A stretch of 64,000 nucleotides of DNA from Xanthomonas dyei (GTDB lineage: Bacteria > Pseudomonadota > Gammaproteobacteria > Xanthomonadales > Xanthomonadaceae). Position numbers and translations under genes: made by a program. Under the pieces are notes generated by a model. That model saw nothing but the letters and a program-made list of their open reading frames with translations, was not told the origin of the DNA and searched no databases. Positions 43,775 to 53,685 of this stretch are shown here, piece after piece (within the stretch, counting starts at the first letter, position 1; every line of letters begins with the position of its first letter). The stretch covers positions 58,926 through 122,925 of the forward strand of contig NZ_MDEE01000012.1 in assembly GCF_002939865.1 (NCBI RefSeq), given 5' to 3'.

Positions 43775-44319
43775 GCTGCGCTCCGAAGAGATGAGGCTGC
43801 AGTCGCTCGACACCGCATCGGCCTCTGACGAGCGGCCAGATGGATGCGATGGCGAGGTGGCGGTGCTGCAGCGAGGTTGCTGGAAGTGATCCTATGGATT
43901 CGCTGCGGATCACGTTTTAAGAGTTTTTTGATCGCTTGCCATTGATAGGCATGCGTTCACGAATACCTTCTGCGAGCGTGTACCGGACGACTCGATCGGC
44001 TCCGGCACAAAGGCGGCAGGTAACGCGTGGCGTGGTATCGCGCATACGCCTCGATTTCCCGGATAGCACATGCTGGACATGCAGCGATGCGGGTGGACGA
44101 CATGCATCACTGCACGGCATGGGCCTCATACGCTTCGTCCGGCGTGCTGCCGATACATTGCAATGCGCTTTGCCCATCCACGTCAGTGCTCGTGAGCGCT
44201 GTGCAGCGCTCAATCGCACCCTAAGTACGCATGGCCATCAATGTCGGAGCATGCAAGGACACCGCGCGCAACCAGCGAAGCGGTTCGATGTCATCACCGC
44301 GGCGGAACACGCCAGCCGA
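43775..44319. other. Spacer between mlaA region and the DedA gene
   Basis: About 545 bases on the downstream side of the DedA gene. Open frames are present but none has a convincing start or family. No strong hairpin was identified. Confidence 0.45.
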
Positions 44320-44928
44320 CTAGACGTTCAACGATTTGGCACGCGATTTCTTGCGTATCGAAAAGAACACCACACATTCCAATGCGACCAGCGCTGCGGC
44401 GATGACCATGCCGGTGATCAGCGGATCATGTCCGGTTCCGCGCAGGCAGAAGCCGACCAACAGAAAGCACAGGTTGTAGCCTGCAATTCCAAGCGCTGCG
44501 GCGAGCAGGAAGGTCCAGAAGCGCACCCGGATCACGCCTGCCGGCAAGGCGAGATAGATCCGTGCCACCGGGATCGCCTGACCGGCCAGCGTGACCCGGA
44601 AATCGTTGCGTCGGTACGACAGCGCAAGGCGGTCGTAGGTAGCGATGCGCAGAAACACGAAACGGCCGTAGTTGCGTACCAGGGCGCGCACGTGATCGTT
44701 ACCGAGCGCACGGCCGATTTCATACCAGCTGACCGTCGCCAGTACCGATCCGGCCACGCTGATAGCCCACACCGCCAGCAGCGCCGGCACGCTCTCGGCG
44801 GTCATTCCGACAACCATCAGCATCAGATAGGAGGGGATCACCGGGATGAATTTTTCGAGGTAGGACATCGCCAGCACGCCTGGCAGGCCGAAGCTCAGCA
44901 CTAGCGTCAATACGTCGTTGGTCTGCAT
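44320..44928 (-). CDS. DedA-family membrane protein
   Basis: A 202-residue inner-membrane protein of the DedA/SNARE-associated (VTT) family. The signature begins LEKFIPVIPSYLMLMVVG, continues with GSVLATVSWYEIGRALG, and has the basic GQAIPVARIYLALPAGV segment in the second half. DedA proteins are linked to lipid carrier/phospholipid flipping and membrane homeostasis. It starts 6 bp after the methyltransferase gene, so the two form an operon. Confidence 0.88.
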   Translation of the reverse strand: MQTNDVLTLVLSFGLPGVLAMSYLEKFIPVIPSYLMLMVVGMTAESVPALLAVWAISVAGSVLATVSWYEIGRALGNDHVRALVRNYGRFVFLRIATYDRLALSYRRNDFRVTLAGQAIPVARIYLALPAGVIRVRFWTFLLAAALGIAGYNLCFLLVGFCLRGTGHDPLITGMVIAAALVALECVVFFSIRKKSRAKSLNV

Positions 44929-44934
44929 GGTGGC

Positions 44935-45513
44935 CTAGCCTGTGTACGCGCGGCGCTGCAGACGATAGGTCGTCGCTGGCGGGACGTTCCAATACGTGCG
45001 CCCGATCTTGACGGCCTCCAGATCGAGCGCATCGAGAATGTGCGCTGGCACCGAGCATTTGAAGCCGTAGGTAAACAGATACATGCGTCCGCCCGGCTTG
45101 AGATGCAGGAAGGCGCCACGCACGATGGCGGCCACCTGATGTGCGGGCATGTTCAAGAAGCCAAGGCCGCATACCACTGCATCGACGCAGGCTCCATCGA
45201 AGCGGGGTACCGATTCAAGATCGGTGACATCCATCTGCAGCACTGACGCGTGCGGGAAGCGCTGCGTGAGCAGCGATGCAAACCTCTGGTTATATTCGAG
45301 CAGAATGAGATTCTTTTCGCGCACGCCCTTGTCGATCATCGCCCGGGTAAACGCGCCGGTACCCGGACCAAGTTCCAGGACACGCCCGGTACGCTCCGAG
45401 AGTTCGGAGGTGATGATGGAGGACAGTGCACGTCCGGAAGGAAGGATTGCCGCAACGGAACAGGGGGCCGTGATCCATTCGCGAAGAAACGAAGCCATAT
45501 ACGAACGTGCCAT
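44935..45513 (-). CDS. PmtA-like phospholipid N-methyltransferase
   Basis: A 192-residue SAM-dependent methyltransferase. Motif I is LELGPGTGAFT at about 46-56, and the N-terminal FLREWITAPCSVAAILPSG segment is typical of the rhizobial PmtA type, a surface membrane-binding helix. The hydrophobic GLGFLNMP follows motif II. It probably methylates phosphatidylethanolamine. In X. campestris a PmtA of this type has been described as giving mainly the monomethyl product; whether this is that gene I cannot check. It is followed at 6 bp by dedA. Confidence 0.8.
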   Translation of the reverse strand: MARSYMASFLREWITAPCSVAAILPSGRALSSIITSELSERTGRVLELGPGTGAFTRAMIDKGVREKNLILLEYNQRFASLLTQRFPHASVLQMDVTDLESVPRFDGACVDAVVCGLGFLNMPAHQVAAIVRGAFLHLKPGGRMYLFTYGFKCSVPAHILDALDLEAVKIGRTYWNVPPATTYRLQRRAYTG

Positions 45514-45926
45514 CTATCCTCACAGCGTTGAAAGAGTTAGGCCAATCTGCGAAACGCAACAGTCATCCGATCGATGGACGACACGCAGTCGGCATCACAA
45601 GGCTAGGGCATCAATCTGTCCGCAGTCTGTCGTTGATGCCGAACCGTGATTGAAAGTTCAGCCACGCATCAGCATCGACTACAGCTCGGCAGCGATGCAT
45701 CGTCGCAACCTTGCGCGGTAACGAACACCTCGCGCGACCGACGATGGCTGCCGTTGGCTGAATGCACTGGGTAACGGTGGACTAAACACGGCAGCAGACA
45801 GGCTATCGACAGAGAGCGCTGCCAGCATGCGCGGCAACCGACTCCTGCCTGTGCTGTCGCACTGCCGCCTCGATACGCGCCACATGCGATGCACATTACC
45901 GCTGCATAACGACGTTTGAGAACACG
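45514..45926. other. Divergent spacer between pmtA-like and outer-membrane factor genes
   Basis: About 410 bases. It carries the promoters of the methyltransferase and efflux operons. No gene or clear operator was seen. Confidence 0.5.
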
Positions 45927-47312
45927 ATGAGACTTTCAGCCAACATCGCCTATGCGATGGCGTTGCTGGCGCTGGGTGGCTGCGCCAACCTGGCGCCGCA
46001 GTACGTGCGGCCGCCGCCACGGATCCCGCAACAGCAAGCGACCTTCGAACATGACTTTGCGATCAAAACGCCGAGCGAGGTGTTCGCCAACCCACGCCTG
46101 CGCGATACCGTCGCGCTTGCACTTGAGCGCAATCAGGACCTGGCGCTTGCGATGCTCAATGTGCAGCGCGCCAGGGCGAGCTACCGGTTGCGTGACGCCG
46201 AGACGCTGCCGACAGTGACACTGGACGGTAACGGCGTCGATGCCAGTCGTCAGCAAGGTCAACTTTCGGTATCGCTCGGGTTTGCCAGCTATGAGCTGGA
46301 CTTCTTTGGACGCGTGAAAAATCTCAAGGAAGTGGCCTTGCAGGATGTTCTTCAGAGCGATGAGAATCGACGCACTGCCTCGCTCAGCCTGATCGCCGAA
46401 GTGGCGACTGCATGGCTGAGACTGGATGCAGATCAGCAACGCTTTGCGTTGGTGAACAAGACCGCGGGTAATCTGCAACGGGTGTACGAGTTGACGCTGG
46501 CCCGTTATAACCAGGATGCGATCAGCGGGCTGGAGTTGGCGCAGGCGGACACCGCGTTGGCGCAGATCGGCACCGAGCAGGCTGGCCTGGAAGCGCAGCT
46601 GCAGCAAGATCGCAATGCGCTGACCTTGCTGGTCGGTGCCGAGGTACCCGAGACGCTGTTGCCCGACGCCGACGCGCGTGGTCATGCAGCACTGTCGCTC
46701 AACGGTCCGTTGCCGGCAGGGGTTCCGTCGTCACTGCTGCTGCGTCGCCCCGATGTCATGGCCGCAGAGCATGCGCTGATCGGCGCCAATGCCGATATCG
46801 GGGTTGCGCGCGCACGATTCTTCCCCCGCATTGCCCTGACCGGCAGCTACGGCAACACCAGCACGGCGTTGTCTACGCTGCTTGGCGGAGGTGGCTGGAA
46901 CATCGCCGCCTCCGCAGCGGTGCCACTGTTCGATCACGGCGCCAACCGCGCCAACCTGAAGGTGACCGAGCTCGATACCCAAATCGCCCAGGCGCAGTAT
47001 CAGAAGACGCTGCAGATCGCGTTCCGCGATATGGCCGATGCGTTGGCCATCGGGGGGAGCATCGCTGCGCGACTGCAGGCGCAGACGCAACTGATCGACG
47101 CCGCAAGCAGGCAGGTGCGCATTGCCGCCGCCAGATACGAGCGCGGGCAGACCGGATTGGTCGACCTGCTGAATGCCGAGCGTGCGTTGTATGTGGCGCA
47201 GCAGGCCTTGCTGGACACCACCCTGTTACGCGACAGCAACCTGGTGACCGCCTATCGCGTGCTGGGTGGCGAATGGATGCAGGCACCCACGCGGGGAGGC
47301 AGCGCGCCATGA
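45927..47312 (+). CDS. NodT-type outer-membrane efflux lipoprotein (TolC family)
   Basis: A 461-residue outer-membrane factor of the NodT/OprM type. The lipobox is LGGC with Cys19. Two OEP repeats follow with typical Ala/Gln-rich coiled coils, for example LALAMLNVQRARASYRLRDA and DQQRFALVNKTAGNLQRVYE. The GVPSSLLLRRPDVMAAEHAL segment is the family signature. It supplies the exit duct for tripartite pumps. Its stop overlaps the next ATG by 4 bases (ATGA), so it is translationally coupled to the MacA-like adaptor. Confidence 0.93.
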   Translation: MRLSANIAYAMALLALGGCANLAPQYVRPPPRIPQQQATFEHDFAIKTPSEVFANPRLRDTVALALERNQDLALAMLNVQRARASYRLRDAETLPTVTLDGNGVDASRQQGQLSVSLGFASYELDFFGRVKNLKEVALQDVLQSDENRRTASLSLIAEVATAWLRLDADQQRFALVNKTAGNLQRVYELTLARYNQDAISGLELAQADTALAQIGTEQAGLEAQLQQDRNALTLLVGAEVPETLLPDADARGHAALSLNGPLPAGVPSSLLLRRPDVMAAEHALIGANADIGVARARFFPRIALTGSYGNTSTALSTLLGGGGWNIAASAAVPLFDHGANRANLKVTELDTQIAQAQYQKTLQIAFRDMADALAIGGSIAARLQAQTQLIDAASRQVRIAAARYERGQTGLVDLLNAERALYVAQQALLDTTLLRDSNLVTAYRVLGGEWMQAPTRGGSAP

Positions 47313-48499
47313 GCCGCTCCATGCTGTGGTTGCAGCACCTCGGGCGCTACCGTTGGTGGTCGATTGTGGTGCTGTCGCTGTTCGTCGGCTGGCTGGTGAA
47401 GGCGCAGTTGTTTCCTGCACCGGTTGCACCGCAGGTGGCCAGCTCGGCGGTGGTGCTGGGGGATATCGAAGAGACCGTGCTGGCGACCGGCAGGATCAAC
47501 GCCTCGCAGTTGGTGAGCGTTGGCGCGCAGGTCACCGGCCAGGTAGTGGCCCTGCACGTCAAACTTGGAGACTCGGTCAAGAAAGGGCAGCCGATCGCCG
47601 AGATCGACGCGTTGCCGCAGCAGAACGCGCTGCGCACTGCACAGGCGCAAGTGCGCAGCGCCGACGCCAGGTTGACGGCACGGTTGGCGAGCTTGCGCCA
47701 GGCCACCCTGGCGGACCGTCGCCAGCGCGCATTGATGGCAGAGGATGCGGTAGCCAGGGTCGATGCCGAGGCGGCAGAAGCCACGCTGGCGACGGTGCGC
47801 GCAGACATCCAGGCATTACGCGCGGAGCGGGAGCAAGCCACGATCGCGGCAAGCACCGCCGAGCTCAATCTGAGCTACACACGCGTGGTGGCGCCAATGG
47901 ATGGCGAAGTGGTGGCCATCGTCACCGAGCAGGGACAAACGGTGAATGCCAACCAGAGCGCACCGACCATCATCAAGCTCGCCCGTCTGGACACCATGAC
48001 CGTCAAGGCGCAGATCTCCGAAGCCGATGTCACCCGGGTATCGGCCGGGATGGGCGTCTATTTCACTTTGCTGGGCGAGCCCGACACCCGCTATCGCGCG
48101 GTGCTGTCTGCATTGGAGCCGGGTCCGACCACGATCGCCAGCGATGCCTCCGGCGTCGTGGCGGGCCAGGCGACGAGTGCCGCGTCCAATGCGGTGTACT
48201 TCAATGGCATCTTCGATGTGCCCAATCCGCATCGCACCCTGCGCATCGATATGACCGCGCAGACCACGATCGTGTTGGCACGCGCACGCGGTGCACGCCT
48301 CATCCCGAGTGGCGCGCTGGGCGAGCGCACCGCCGATGGAAGCTATGTGGTCCACGTGCTGACCGCCGATGGCGGGCGGCAGATGCGCCGCATCCGTGTG
48401 GGGCTCAATAACCGCATCAACGCACAGGTGATCGCAGGCCTTGAGCTGGGCGAGAGGGTGATCACCAGCGATCTCGATCTGCCTGCGCAGACGCCTTGA
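47309..48499 (+). CDS. macA: MacA-like periplasmic efflux adaptor
   Basis: A 396-residue membrane-fusion protein. ATG 47309 (MSRSMLWLQHLG) overlaps the upstream stop. One N-terminal membrane helix (about 19-37) anchors it. The lipoyl halves (ATGRINASQLVSVGAQVTGQ; VVAPMDGEVVAI) flank a helical hairpin, followed by the beta-barrel and membrane-proximal domains. The hairpin links to the outer-membrane factor. It works with the MacB gene that follows after 70 bp. Symbol by family and context. Confidence 0.9.
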   Translation: MSRSMLWLQHLGRYRWWSIVVLSLFVGWLVKAQLFPAPVAPQVASSAVVLGDIEETVLATGRINASQLVSVGAQVTGQVVALHVKLGDSVKKGQPIAEIDALPQQNALRTAQAQVRSADARLTARLASLRQATLADRRQRALMAEDAVARVDAEAAEATLATVRADIQALRAEREQATIAASTAELNLSYTRVVAPMDGEVVAIVTEQGQTVNANQSAPTIIKLARLDTMTVKAQISEADVTRVSAGMGVYFTLLGEPDTRYRAVLSALEPGPTTIASDASGVVAGQATSAASNAVYFNGIFDVPNPHRTLRIDMTAQTTIVLARARGARLIPSGALGERTADGSYVVHVLTADGGRQMRRIRVGLNNRINAQVIAGLELGERVITSDLDLPAQTP

Positions 48500-48569
48500 T
48501 GCGTCGTCGCGTTGTCACGGGCAGGCGCTCATGCACCGCCTGCCCACATCCATCATTGGAGCCTGCGTC

Positions 48570-50519
48570 ATGTCCGCACTGTTGCAAGTGAGCGCGCTTT
48601 GCAAAGAGTTTCCGTCTGCCGACGGCAGCGTTGCGATCCTGCGCGATGTCACGCTGCGCATCCACGCCGGGGAAATGGTCGCCATCATGGGGCCATCGGG
48701 CTCGGGTAAATCCACCTTGATGAACATCCTGGGCTGCCTGGATCGCCCGACGCACGGGAGCTACCAGGTCGCCGGGCAGGACATTGGTCAACTGGATCCG
48801 GACAGCCTGGCGCGTCTGCGGCGTGCCCACTTCGGCTTCATTTTTCAGCGCTATCAGCTGCTGGGGGAGCTGGATGCGATCGGCAATGTCGAAATCCCTG
48901 CGATCTACAACGGGACCGCGGCCAGTGCGCGCCGCGCGCGCGCGCAGGCCTTGCTGGAGCGTTTGGGTCTGGGCACACGGCTGCACCGCCGGCCGGGGCA
49001 GCTGTCTGGCGGGCAGCAACAACGCGTGTCGATCGCCCGCGCGCTGATGAATGGCGGCGAGGTCATTCTGGCCGACGAGCCGACCGGCGCACTGGATCAA
49101 GCCAGCGGCAAGGAGGTCATGACGGTACTGCAGGAGCTGCACGCGGCAGGTCACACCATCATCCTGGTCACGCACGACCCCGAGGTGGCGGCGCATGCGC
49201 AACGCATCATCGAGATCCGCGACGGCCAGATCGTGGCCGACCGCCAGCTGCGTCCGGCGACCCCTCGCACCGCGCTCAAGGACACCGTGGTCGCCGATAG
49301 GGCGGGGCGCCTGGCAGACCTGCTGGGGCGCTTTGCCGAAGCCGGCCAGATGGCGCTGCGTTCGATGTTCAACCATCGCCTGCGGACCTTGTTGACCATG
49401 CTGGGCATCATCATCGGCATCTCGTCGGTGGTGTCGGTGGTTGCGCTCGGCGAAGGGTCGCGGCGGTCGATCCTGTCCGACATCGATGCGCTGGGCACCA
49501 ATACGATCGAAGTGATGCCGGGGGCGAGCATCGGCGATCGTACGGCCGATACGGTGCGTACGCTCAGTGCCGACGATGCGGTCGCCATCGCCGGGCTGGA
49601 GTACGTGGACAGCGCCACGCCCTCGATCTCCACCAGCGCCGGCCTGCGCTATGGGCGCCACGACGTCGCCGCCAGCATCACCGGGGTGGGCGATCAGTTT
49701 TTCCGGGTGCGTGGTTACACGTTCGCGCAGGGGCGCGGGTTCGACGCGCATGCGATCCAGGCCAGGGCGCCGGAGGCGGTCATCGACCAGGCCACCCAAC
49801 GTGCGCTGTTTCCGGGCAGCGCATCGGCGCTGGGCAAGGTGATTCTGGTGGGAGCGGTACCGCTGCGGGTCGTTGGCGTCACTGCCAGGCCAATCTCGGG
49901 GTTTGCCGGCGACACCTCGCTCAACGTGTGGCTGCCCTACACCACGGTGATGGCGCGCGTCTCCGGCGATGCGCGCGTGCGCAGCCTGACGGTGCGTGTC
50001 TCGACCCAGGTGCCAAGCGCGGTGGCTGAGCGTGGTATCGACACACTGCTGCTGCAACGGCATGGGCGCCGGGATTTCTTTCTGTCCAATTCCGACAGCG
50101 TGCGCAAGACCGTCGAACAGACCACCCGCACCATCACGTTGCTGATTTCCTCCATCGCGCTGATCTCGTTGCTGGTCGGCGGCATCGGGGTGATGAACAT
50201 CATGTTGGTGTCGGTGACCGAGCGGATTCAGGAGATCGGCGTGCGGATGGCGGTGGGTGCGCGTCAGTCCGACATTCTGCGCCAGTTCCTGATCGAAGCG
50301 ACGCTGGTCTGTCTGGTCGGCGGCACCCTGGGCGTGGCGCTGGCACTGGGTGCAGGCGTCCTCGTCGCTTGGGTGAGCCCGAGTTTCGGAATGGTGTTCT
50401 CGCAGTGGTCGATCATCGGCGCGTTCACCGTGTCCACAGCGATCGGCGTGGTGTTCGGTTTTCTGCCGGCGCGGCGTGCGGCACGCTTGGATCCGATCAA
50501 GGCGCTGGCACGCAGCTGA
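48570..50519 (+). CDS. macB: MacB-type ABC exporter (ATPase fused to permease)
   Basis: A 649-residue MacB; the ATG at 48570 is preceded by GGAG. The nucleotide-binding domain shows Walker A GPSGSGKST (Lys47), signature LSGGQQQRVSIARAL and Walker B ILADEPTGALD. After it come a first membrane helix (about 275-300), a large periplasmic domain and three C-terminal helices typical of the FtsX/MacB fold. It is a mechanotransmission pump that expels drugs, toxins or lipid/peptide products through the adaptor and outer-membrane factor. The substrate is unknown. It is convergent with the sensor kinase gene (75 bp). Confidence 0.93.
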   Translation: MSALLQVSALCKEFPSADGSVAILRDVTLRIHAGEMVAIMGPSGSGKSTLMNILGCLDRPTHGSYQVAGQDIGQLDPDSLARLRRAHFGFIFQRYQLLGELDAIGNVEIPAIYNGTAASARRARAQALLERLGLGTRLHRRPGQLSGGQQQRVSIARALMNGGEVILADEPTGALDQASGKEVMTVLQELHAAGHTIILVTHDPEVAAHAQRIIEIRDGQIVADRQLRPATPRTALKDTVVADRAGRLADLLGRFAEAGQMALRSMFNHRLRTLLTMLGIIIGISSVVSVVALGEGSRRSILSDIDALGTNTIEVMPGASIGDRTADTVRTLSADDAVAIAGLEYVDSATPSISTSAGLRYGRHDVAASITGVGDQFFRVRGYTFAQGRGFDAHAIQARAPEAVIDQATQRALFPGSASALGKVILVGAVPLRVVGVTARPISGFAGDTSLNVWLPYTTVMARVSGDARVRSLTVRVSTQVPSAVAERGIDTLLLQRHGRRDFFLSNSDSVRKTVEQTTRTITLLISSIALISLLVGGIGVMNIMLVSVTERIQEIGVRMAVGARQSDILRQFLIEATLVCLVGGTLGVALALGAGVLVAWVSPSFGMVFSQWSIIGAFTVSTAIGVVFGFLPARRAARLDPIKALARS

Positions 50520-50594
50520 TGCACGCTGCGGTGAGGTGGATGAACAAGCCCCGCTGCGGTCATCTCCAGGCAAGACCGCGCAGGGATGCCGGCA

Positions 50595-51959
50595 TTACAC
50601 CGGCGCAGGAAACACCAGCCGGAAGCAGGCACCCGCTGCGCTGTCCGGGACCAGCAACACGCTGCCGCCATGGTGCCGCATGATGGTTTGCACCAGGTCC
50701 AGTCCCAGGCCGGCGCCACGGCCGTCCTTGCTGTCACGATGAAACGCCTCGAAGATGCGTTCGCGCTCGGAATCCTTGACCCCGCATCCTTCGTCGGCGA
50801 CATCCACCGCGCCTGTTGCCGAGACCCGGATCGTGATCGTTCCCTGACGCCCGCCATAGCTGATCGCATTCTGGATCAGGTTGGTGAGTGCGCGCTCGAT
50901 GGACACTTCATCGCCATCGACGGGCACCACCGCAGCATCGGTCTCGAACGCCACTTGGTAGCCTGCGGCGAATGCCAACGGCGCCAGATCGAGTACCACG
51001 CGTTCGGCGATCGTGGCCAGATTCAGACGCGAAAACACGATGGTGTCGGAGTCGAGCCGCTGGATATCCAGCAGCTGCCCGGTCAGTGCGCCGAGGCGGA
51101 CGGCATCTTCCATCAGCCGCGTCCGCAAGGGGCTGGCCGGAAGCGCGGACAGGCGCGTGGTCAGAATCGCCACGGGGGTGCGCAGTTCGTGCGCGGCATC
51201 GGCGATGAACCGCTTGTGCTTGGCCAACGCAGTGTCCAGGCGCGCCAGGGCGTCGTTGATGGCCTGCACGAAGGGCGCCACTTCGGCTGGTACCTGGTCA
51301 AGGCCCAGGCGCATGCCGGTGCGATGAAAATCGATCGATCTGGCCTCTTGCGCCGCCTTGTCCAGCCCCTTGAGGCCGCGCTTCACCGCAAGCGGCATCA
51401 CCAGCATGGTGGACACCGAGACCAGCGCAATGATCAACAGGGTTTGCCACAGCACCGGCAAGGCCAGCCGCAGCAGTTCCCACGTGCTCACCGGTCCGCG
51501 TGCCCAGAATGCGATCTGCACCTGCCCGGCATCCGACTCTACCCAGGCCACGCTTGCGCGCGTGTCGGTGGTGCTGGCACCGCCCACATCGAAGCTTGCG
51601 GACTCCACCAACGGCAGTGCGGACAGCGCCGGCTGGATGCCCGCTGGCGGCGTTCCCTCCGTAAGGCGCTGCCCGTGTTTGTCGGTGACGATGAACCACA
51701 ACGTGGTCGACTTGGCACGCAGCTCGGACATGTCTGCGCTCGGGCGCATGTACAGCCGACCCGCGCGGTCGTGCGCGACCGACCGCGTGAGCGTTTCCAG
51801 GGTCTGCAACTCGTAGGTCAGGTTGCCGTTGGGAAACTCCATCGTGGCCTGGATGACCAGGACGAAGATGACGACTCCGGCCAGCGCGATCATGGCGGTC
51901 TGCGCGGCGGCCAGGCCACGCACCAGACGCCATCGCAACGACGGCGGCTTGTAGGTCAT
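50595..51959 (-). CDS. Sensor histidine kinase (MacB-linked two-component system)
   Basis: A 454-residue membrane kinase. There are two membrane helices (about 18-38 and 165-185) around a ~125-residue periplasmic sensor. A HAMP-like linker follows, then the H-box with His257 (HELRTPVA), N-box NLIQNAISYGG, G1 VADEGCGV and G2 GAGLGLDLV. The start overlaps the regulator stop by 4 bases. It autophosphorylates and passes phosphate to the partner regulator. The signal is unknown; the convergent efflux genes are plausible targets. Confidence 0.92.
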   Translation of the reverse strand: MTYKPPSLRWRLVRGLAAAQTAMIALAGVVIFVLVIQATMEFPNGNLTYELQTLETLTRSVAHDRAGRLYMRPSADMSELRAKSTTLWFIVTDKHGQRLTEGTPPAGIQPALSALPLVESASFDVGGASTTDTRASVAWVESDAGQVQIAFWARGPVSTWELLRLALPVLWQTLLIIALVSVSTMLVMPLAVKRGLKGLDKAAQEARSIDFHRTGMRLGLDQVPAEVAPFVQAINDALARLDTALAKHKRFIADAAHELRTPVAILTTRLSALPASPLRTRLMEDAVRLGALTGQLLDIQRLDSDTIVFSRLNLATIAERVVLDLAPLAFAAGYQVAFETDAAVVPVDGDEVSIERALTNLIQNAISYGGRQGTITIRVSATGAVDVADEGCGVKDSERERIFEAFHRDSKDGRGAGLGLDLVQTIMRHHGGSVLLVPDSAAGACFRLVFPAPV

Positions 51960-52630
51960 GCGCTTACACTCAACATGTAGCCGACGCCGCGCACCACATT
52001 GATCGCAAGCGCGCTACCCGCATCGGACAGCTTGCGGCGCAACCGCGAGACGTGGGTGTCCAGCGCATTCGGTTGCACGTCGTCGTCCATCGAAAACACC
52101 GCCTGCATCAGCGTGCCGCGCGCCACCATGCGTCCGACGCGCTTGAGTAACGCTTCAAGCACCAGCAACTCCCTGCGTTTGAGATCCAGCGCCTCGCCGC
52201 CGATGCTGGCGGTGCGATTGATGAAGTCGTAGGACAGGTTGCCGGCAGTGACAATATCGGTCTGCAAATGCGCCGGCCGGCGGACCAGTGCGCGCAGCCG
52301 GGCCATCAGTTCTTCCACCGCGAAGGGCTTGGCAAGGTAATCGTCTGCGCCGATGTCCAGGCCGACCACGCGTTCGGACAACTCGGCCAGCGCGGTGAGC
52401 ACCAGCACGGGGGTGACATTGCCCTGCTCGCGCAGGGTCTTGAGAAACCGCAAGCCATCGCCGTCGGGCAATTGCCGATCGAGAATCATCACGTCGAACG
52501 CACCCAGTGCGGCCGCGCTGGCCGCCGCTGCCAAGGTCGGGGCGTGATCCACGATCATGTTGTACGTTGCCAGGACGTCGCGGATGGCAGACGCCATCTC
52601 GGGCTCGTCCTCGATCAAAAGCACCTTCAT
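51956..52630 (-). CDS. OmpR/PhoB-family response regulator
   Basis: A 224-residue regulator. The receiver has phospho-acceptor Asp51 (MILDRQLPDG), the acidic pocket (IEDEPE) and Lys at about 101 (YLAKPF). The winged-helix output domain at about 125-220 has the LDTHVSRLRRKL and VVRGVGYML elements. It overlaps the kinase gene by 4 bases. It is divergent from the second regulator at 53020. Confidence 0.95.
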   Translation of the reverse strand: MKVLLIEDEPEMASAIRDVLATYNMIVDHAPTLAAAASAAALGAFDVMILDRQLPDGDGLRFLKTLREQGNVTPVLVLTALAELSERVVGLDIGADDYLAKPFAVEELMARLRALVRRPAHLQTDIVTAGNLSYDFINRTASIGGEALDLKRRELLVLEALLKRVGRMVARGTLMQAVFSMDDDVQPNALDTHVSRLRRKLSDAGSALAINVVRGVGYMLSVSA

Positions 52631-53019
52631 GGTTTCGCTCCTGCCCCGGTGGATCGGTCCTTCTACACCCGCGACCTGTCGTGAACATGTCCCGGCATGC
52701 GACGCCCCAGCCTACCGCAGGACTTGGCACCTGCAGCGAGCGGGGGGCATGGCGGACTGGAGCGCAAGGCGGTGCAGCCGATCGACCGCAGTGGCGGGTT
52801 GCGGCCGGCGTTTTCGCCTACCTGCCTGCCTGCATATGTCCGCTTTCCTGGCGCAAGCGTGTCGGTTGTCGACTGACTGCGACAGGCACAGTGCCAGGAC
52901 GCAACTGCCCAGCCCGCGCGCGACACTGGCGGACCCGGCCGCCATCGCGGACCGCTTAATGCAGAATTAAACTCACTCCAGCATGCTGTGGCCCCCTAGT
53001 GCCTACCGACCAGCACCGA
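52631..53019. promoter_or_regulatory. Divergent control region between two response-regulator genes
   Basis: About 390 bases between two head-to-head two-component operons. An AT-rich inverted repeat TTAAT-GCAGA-ATTAA at 52956-52970 stands out in GC-rich surroundings and is 50 bp from the second regulator's ATG; it could be a promoter or operator. No other element was placed. Confidence 0.4.
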
Positions 53020-53685
53020 ATGAAGCTGCTCCTTGTCGAAGACGACGCCATGTTGGGCGACACCATCTGCGATGGCGCACAGCAGGGCGGGTGGGAGGTG
53101 GACCATGTCGTGGATGCCGCTGCGGCGCAGGTGGCGCTGATCGATCATCCCTATGCGGCAGTGCTGCTGGACCTGGGGCTTCCCGGCGAGTCGGGGCTGT
53201 CGGTGCTGCGCGGCATGCGCGCCCGGTGCGACCCCACTCCGGTGTTGATCCTGACCGCACGCGGGCAGCTGAGTGAGCGCATCGTCGGTCTGGACGCCGG
53301 TGCCGACGATTATCTGGTCAAGCCGTTCCAGTTCGACGAGTTGTGGGCGCGCGTGCGGTCGGTCATTCGGCGCAGCCAGGGCAGCGTGGTGCCGATCTTC
53401 AGCTTCGGCGACGTGAAGGTGGACCGGAGCCGCCGCACGGTGAGCAGGGCCGGTGTCGATGTGGTGTTGAGCGCACACGAATACCGCACGCTGCTGGCGT
53501 TGATCGAACGCCCCGGCCATGTGCTGACCCGCGACCGTCTGCAGGACCTGGTGTACGGGCCGACCAGCGAGCTGGAGAGCAATACCATTGCGGTGTTCAT
53601 CCATCAGTTGCGGCGCAAGCTGGGCGAGGACCTGATCAGAACCGTGCACGGCCTGGGTTACGTGGTGGGGCAGCCGACCGGATGA
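53020..53685 (+). CDS. OmpR-family response regulator (QseB-like)
   Basis: A 221-residue regulator from ATG 53020 (MKLLLVEDD); a GTG at 52999 is the alternative. Phospho-acceptor Asp51 is in LLDLGLPG and the switch Lys in YLVKPF. The output domain has NTIAVFIHQLRRKL and TVHGLGYVV. The sequence resembles QseB/PmrA-type regulators. The stop overlaps the kinase start (ATGA), and the operon leads on to the RND efflux genes. Confidence 0.95.
   Translation: MKLLLVEDDAMLGDTICDGAQQGGWEVDHVVDAAAAQVALIDHPYAAVLLDLGLPGESGLSVLRGMRARCDPTPVLILTARGQLSERIVGLDAGADDYLVKPFQFDELWARVRSVIRRSQGSVVPIFSFGDVKVDRSRRTVSRAGVDVVLSAHEYRTLLALIERPGHVLTRDRLQDLVYGPTSELESNTIAVFIHQLRRKLGEDLIRTVHGLGYVVGQPTG

Noticed and set aside
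43936..44904. 322-codon plus-strand frame over the DedA gene
   Set aside because: It overlaps a recognisable DedA protein on the other strand and looks like a shadow of it.
48570..50519. MacB as a LolCDE-type lipoprotein transporter
   Set aside because: ATPase and permease are fused in the MacB order, and a MacA-like adaptor precedes it. LolCDE has separate subunits.
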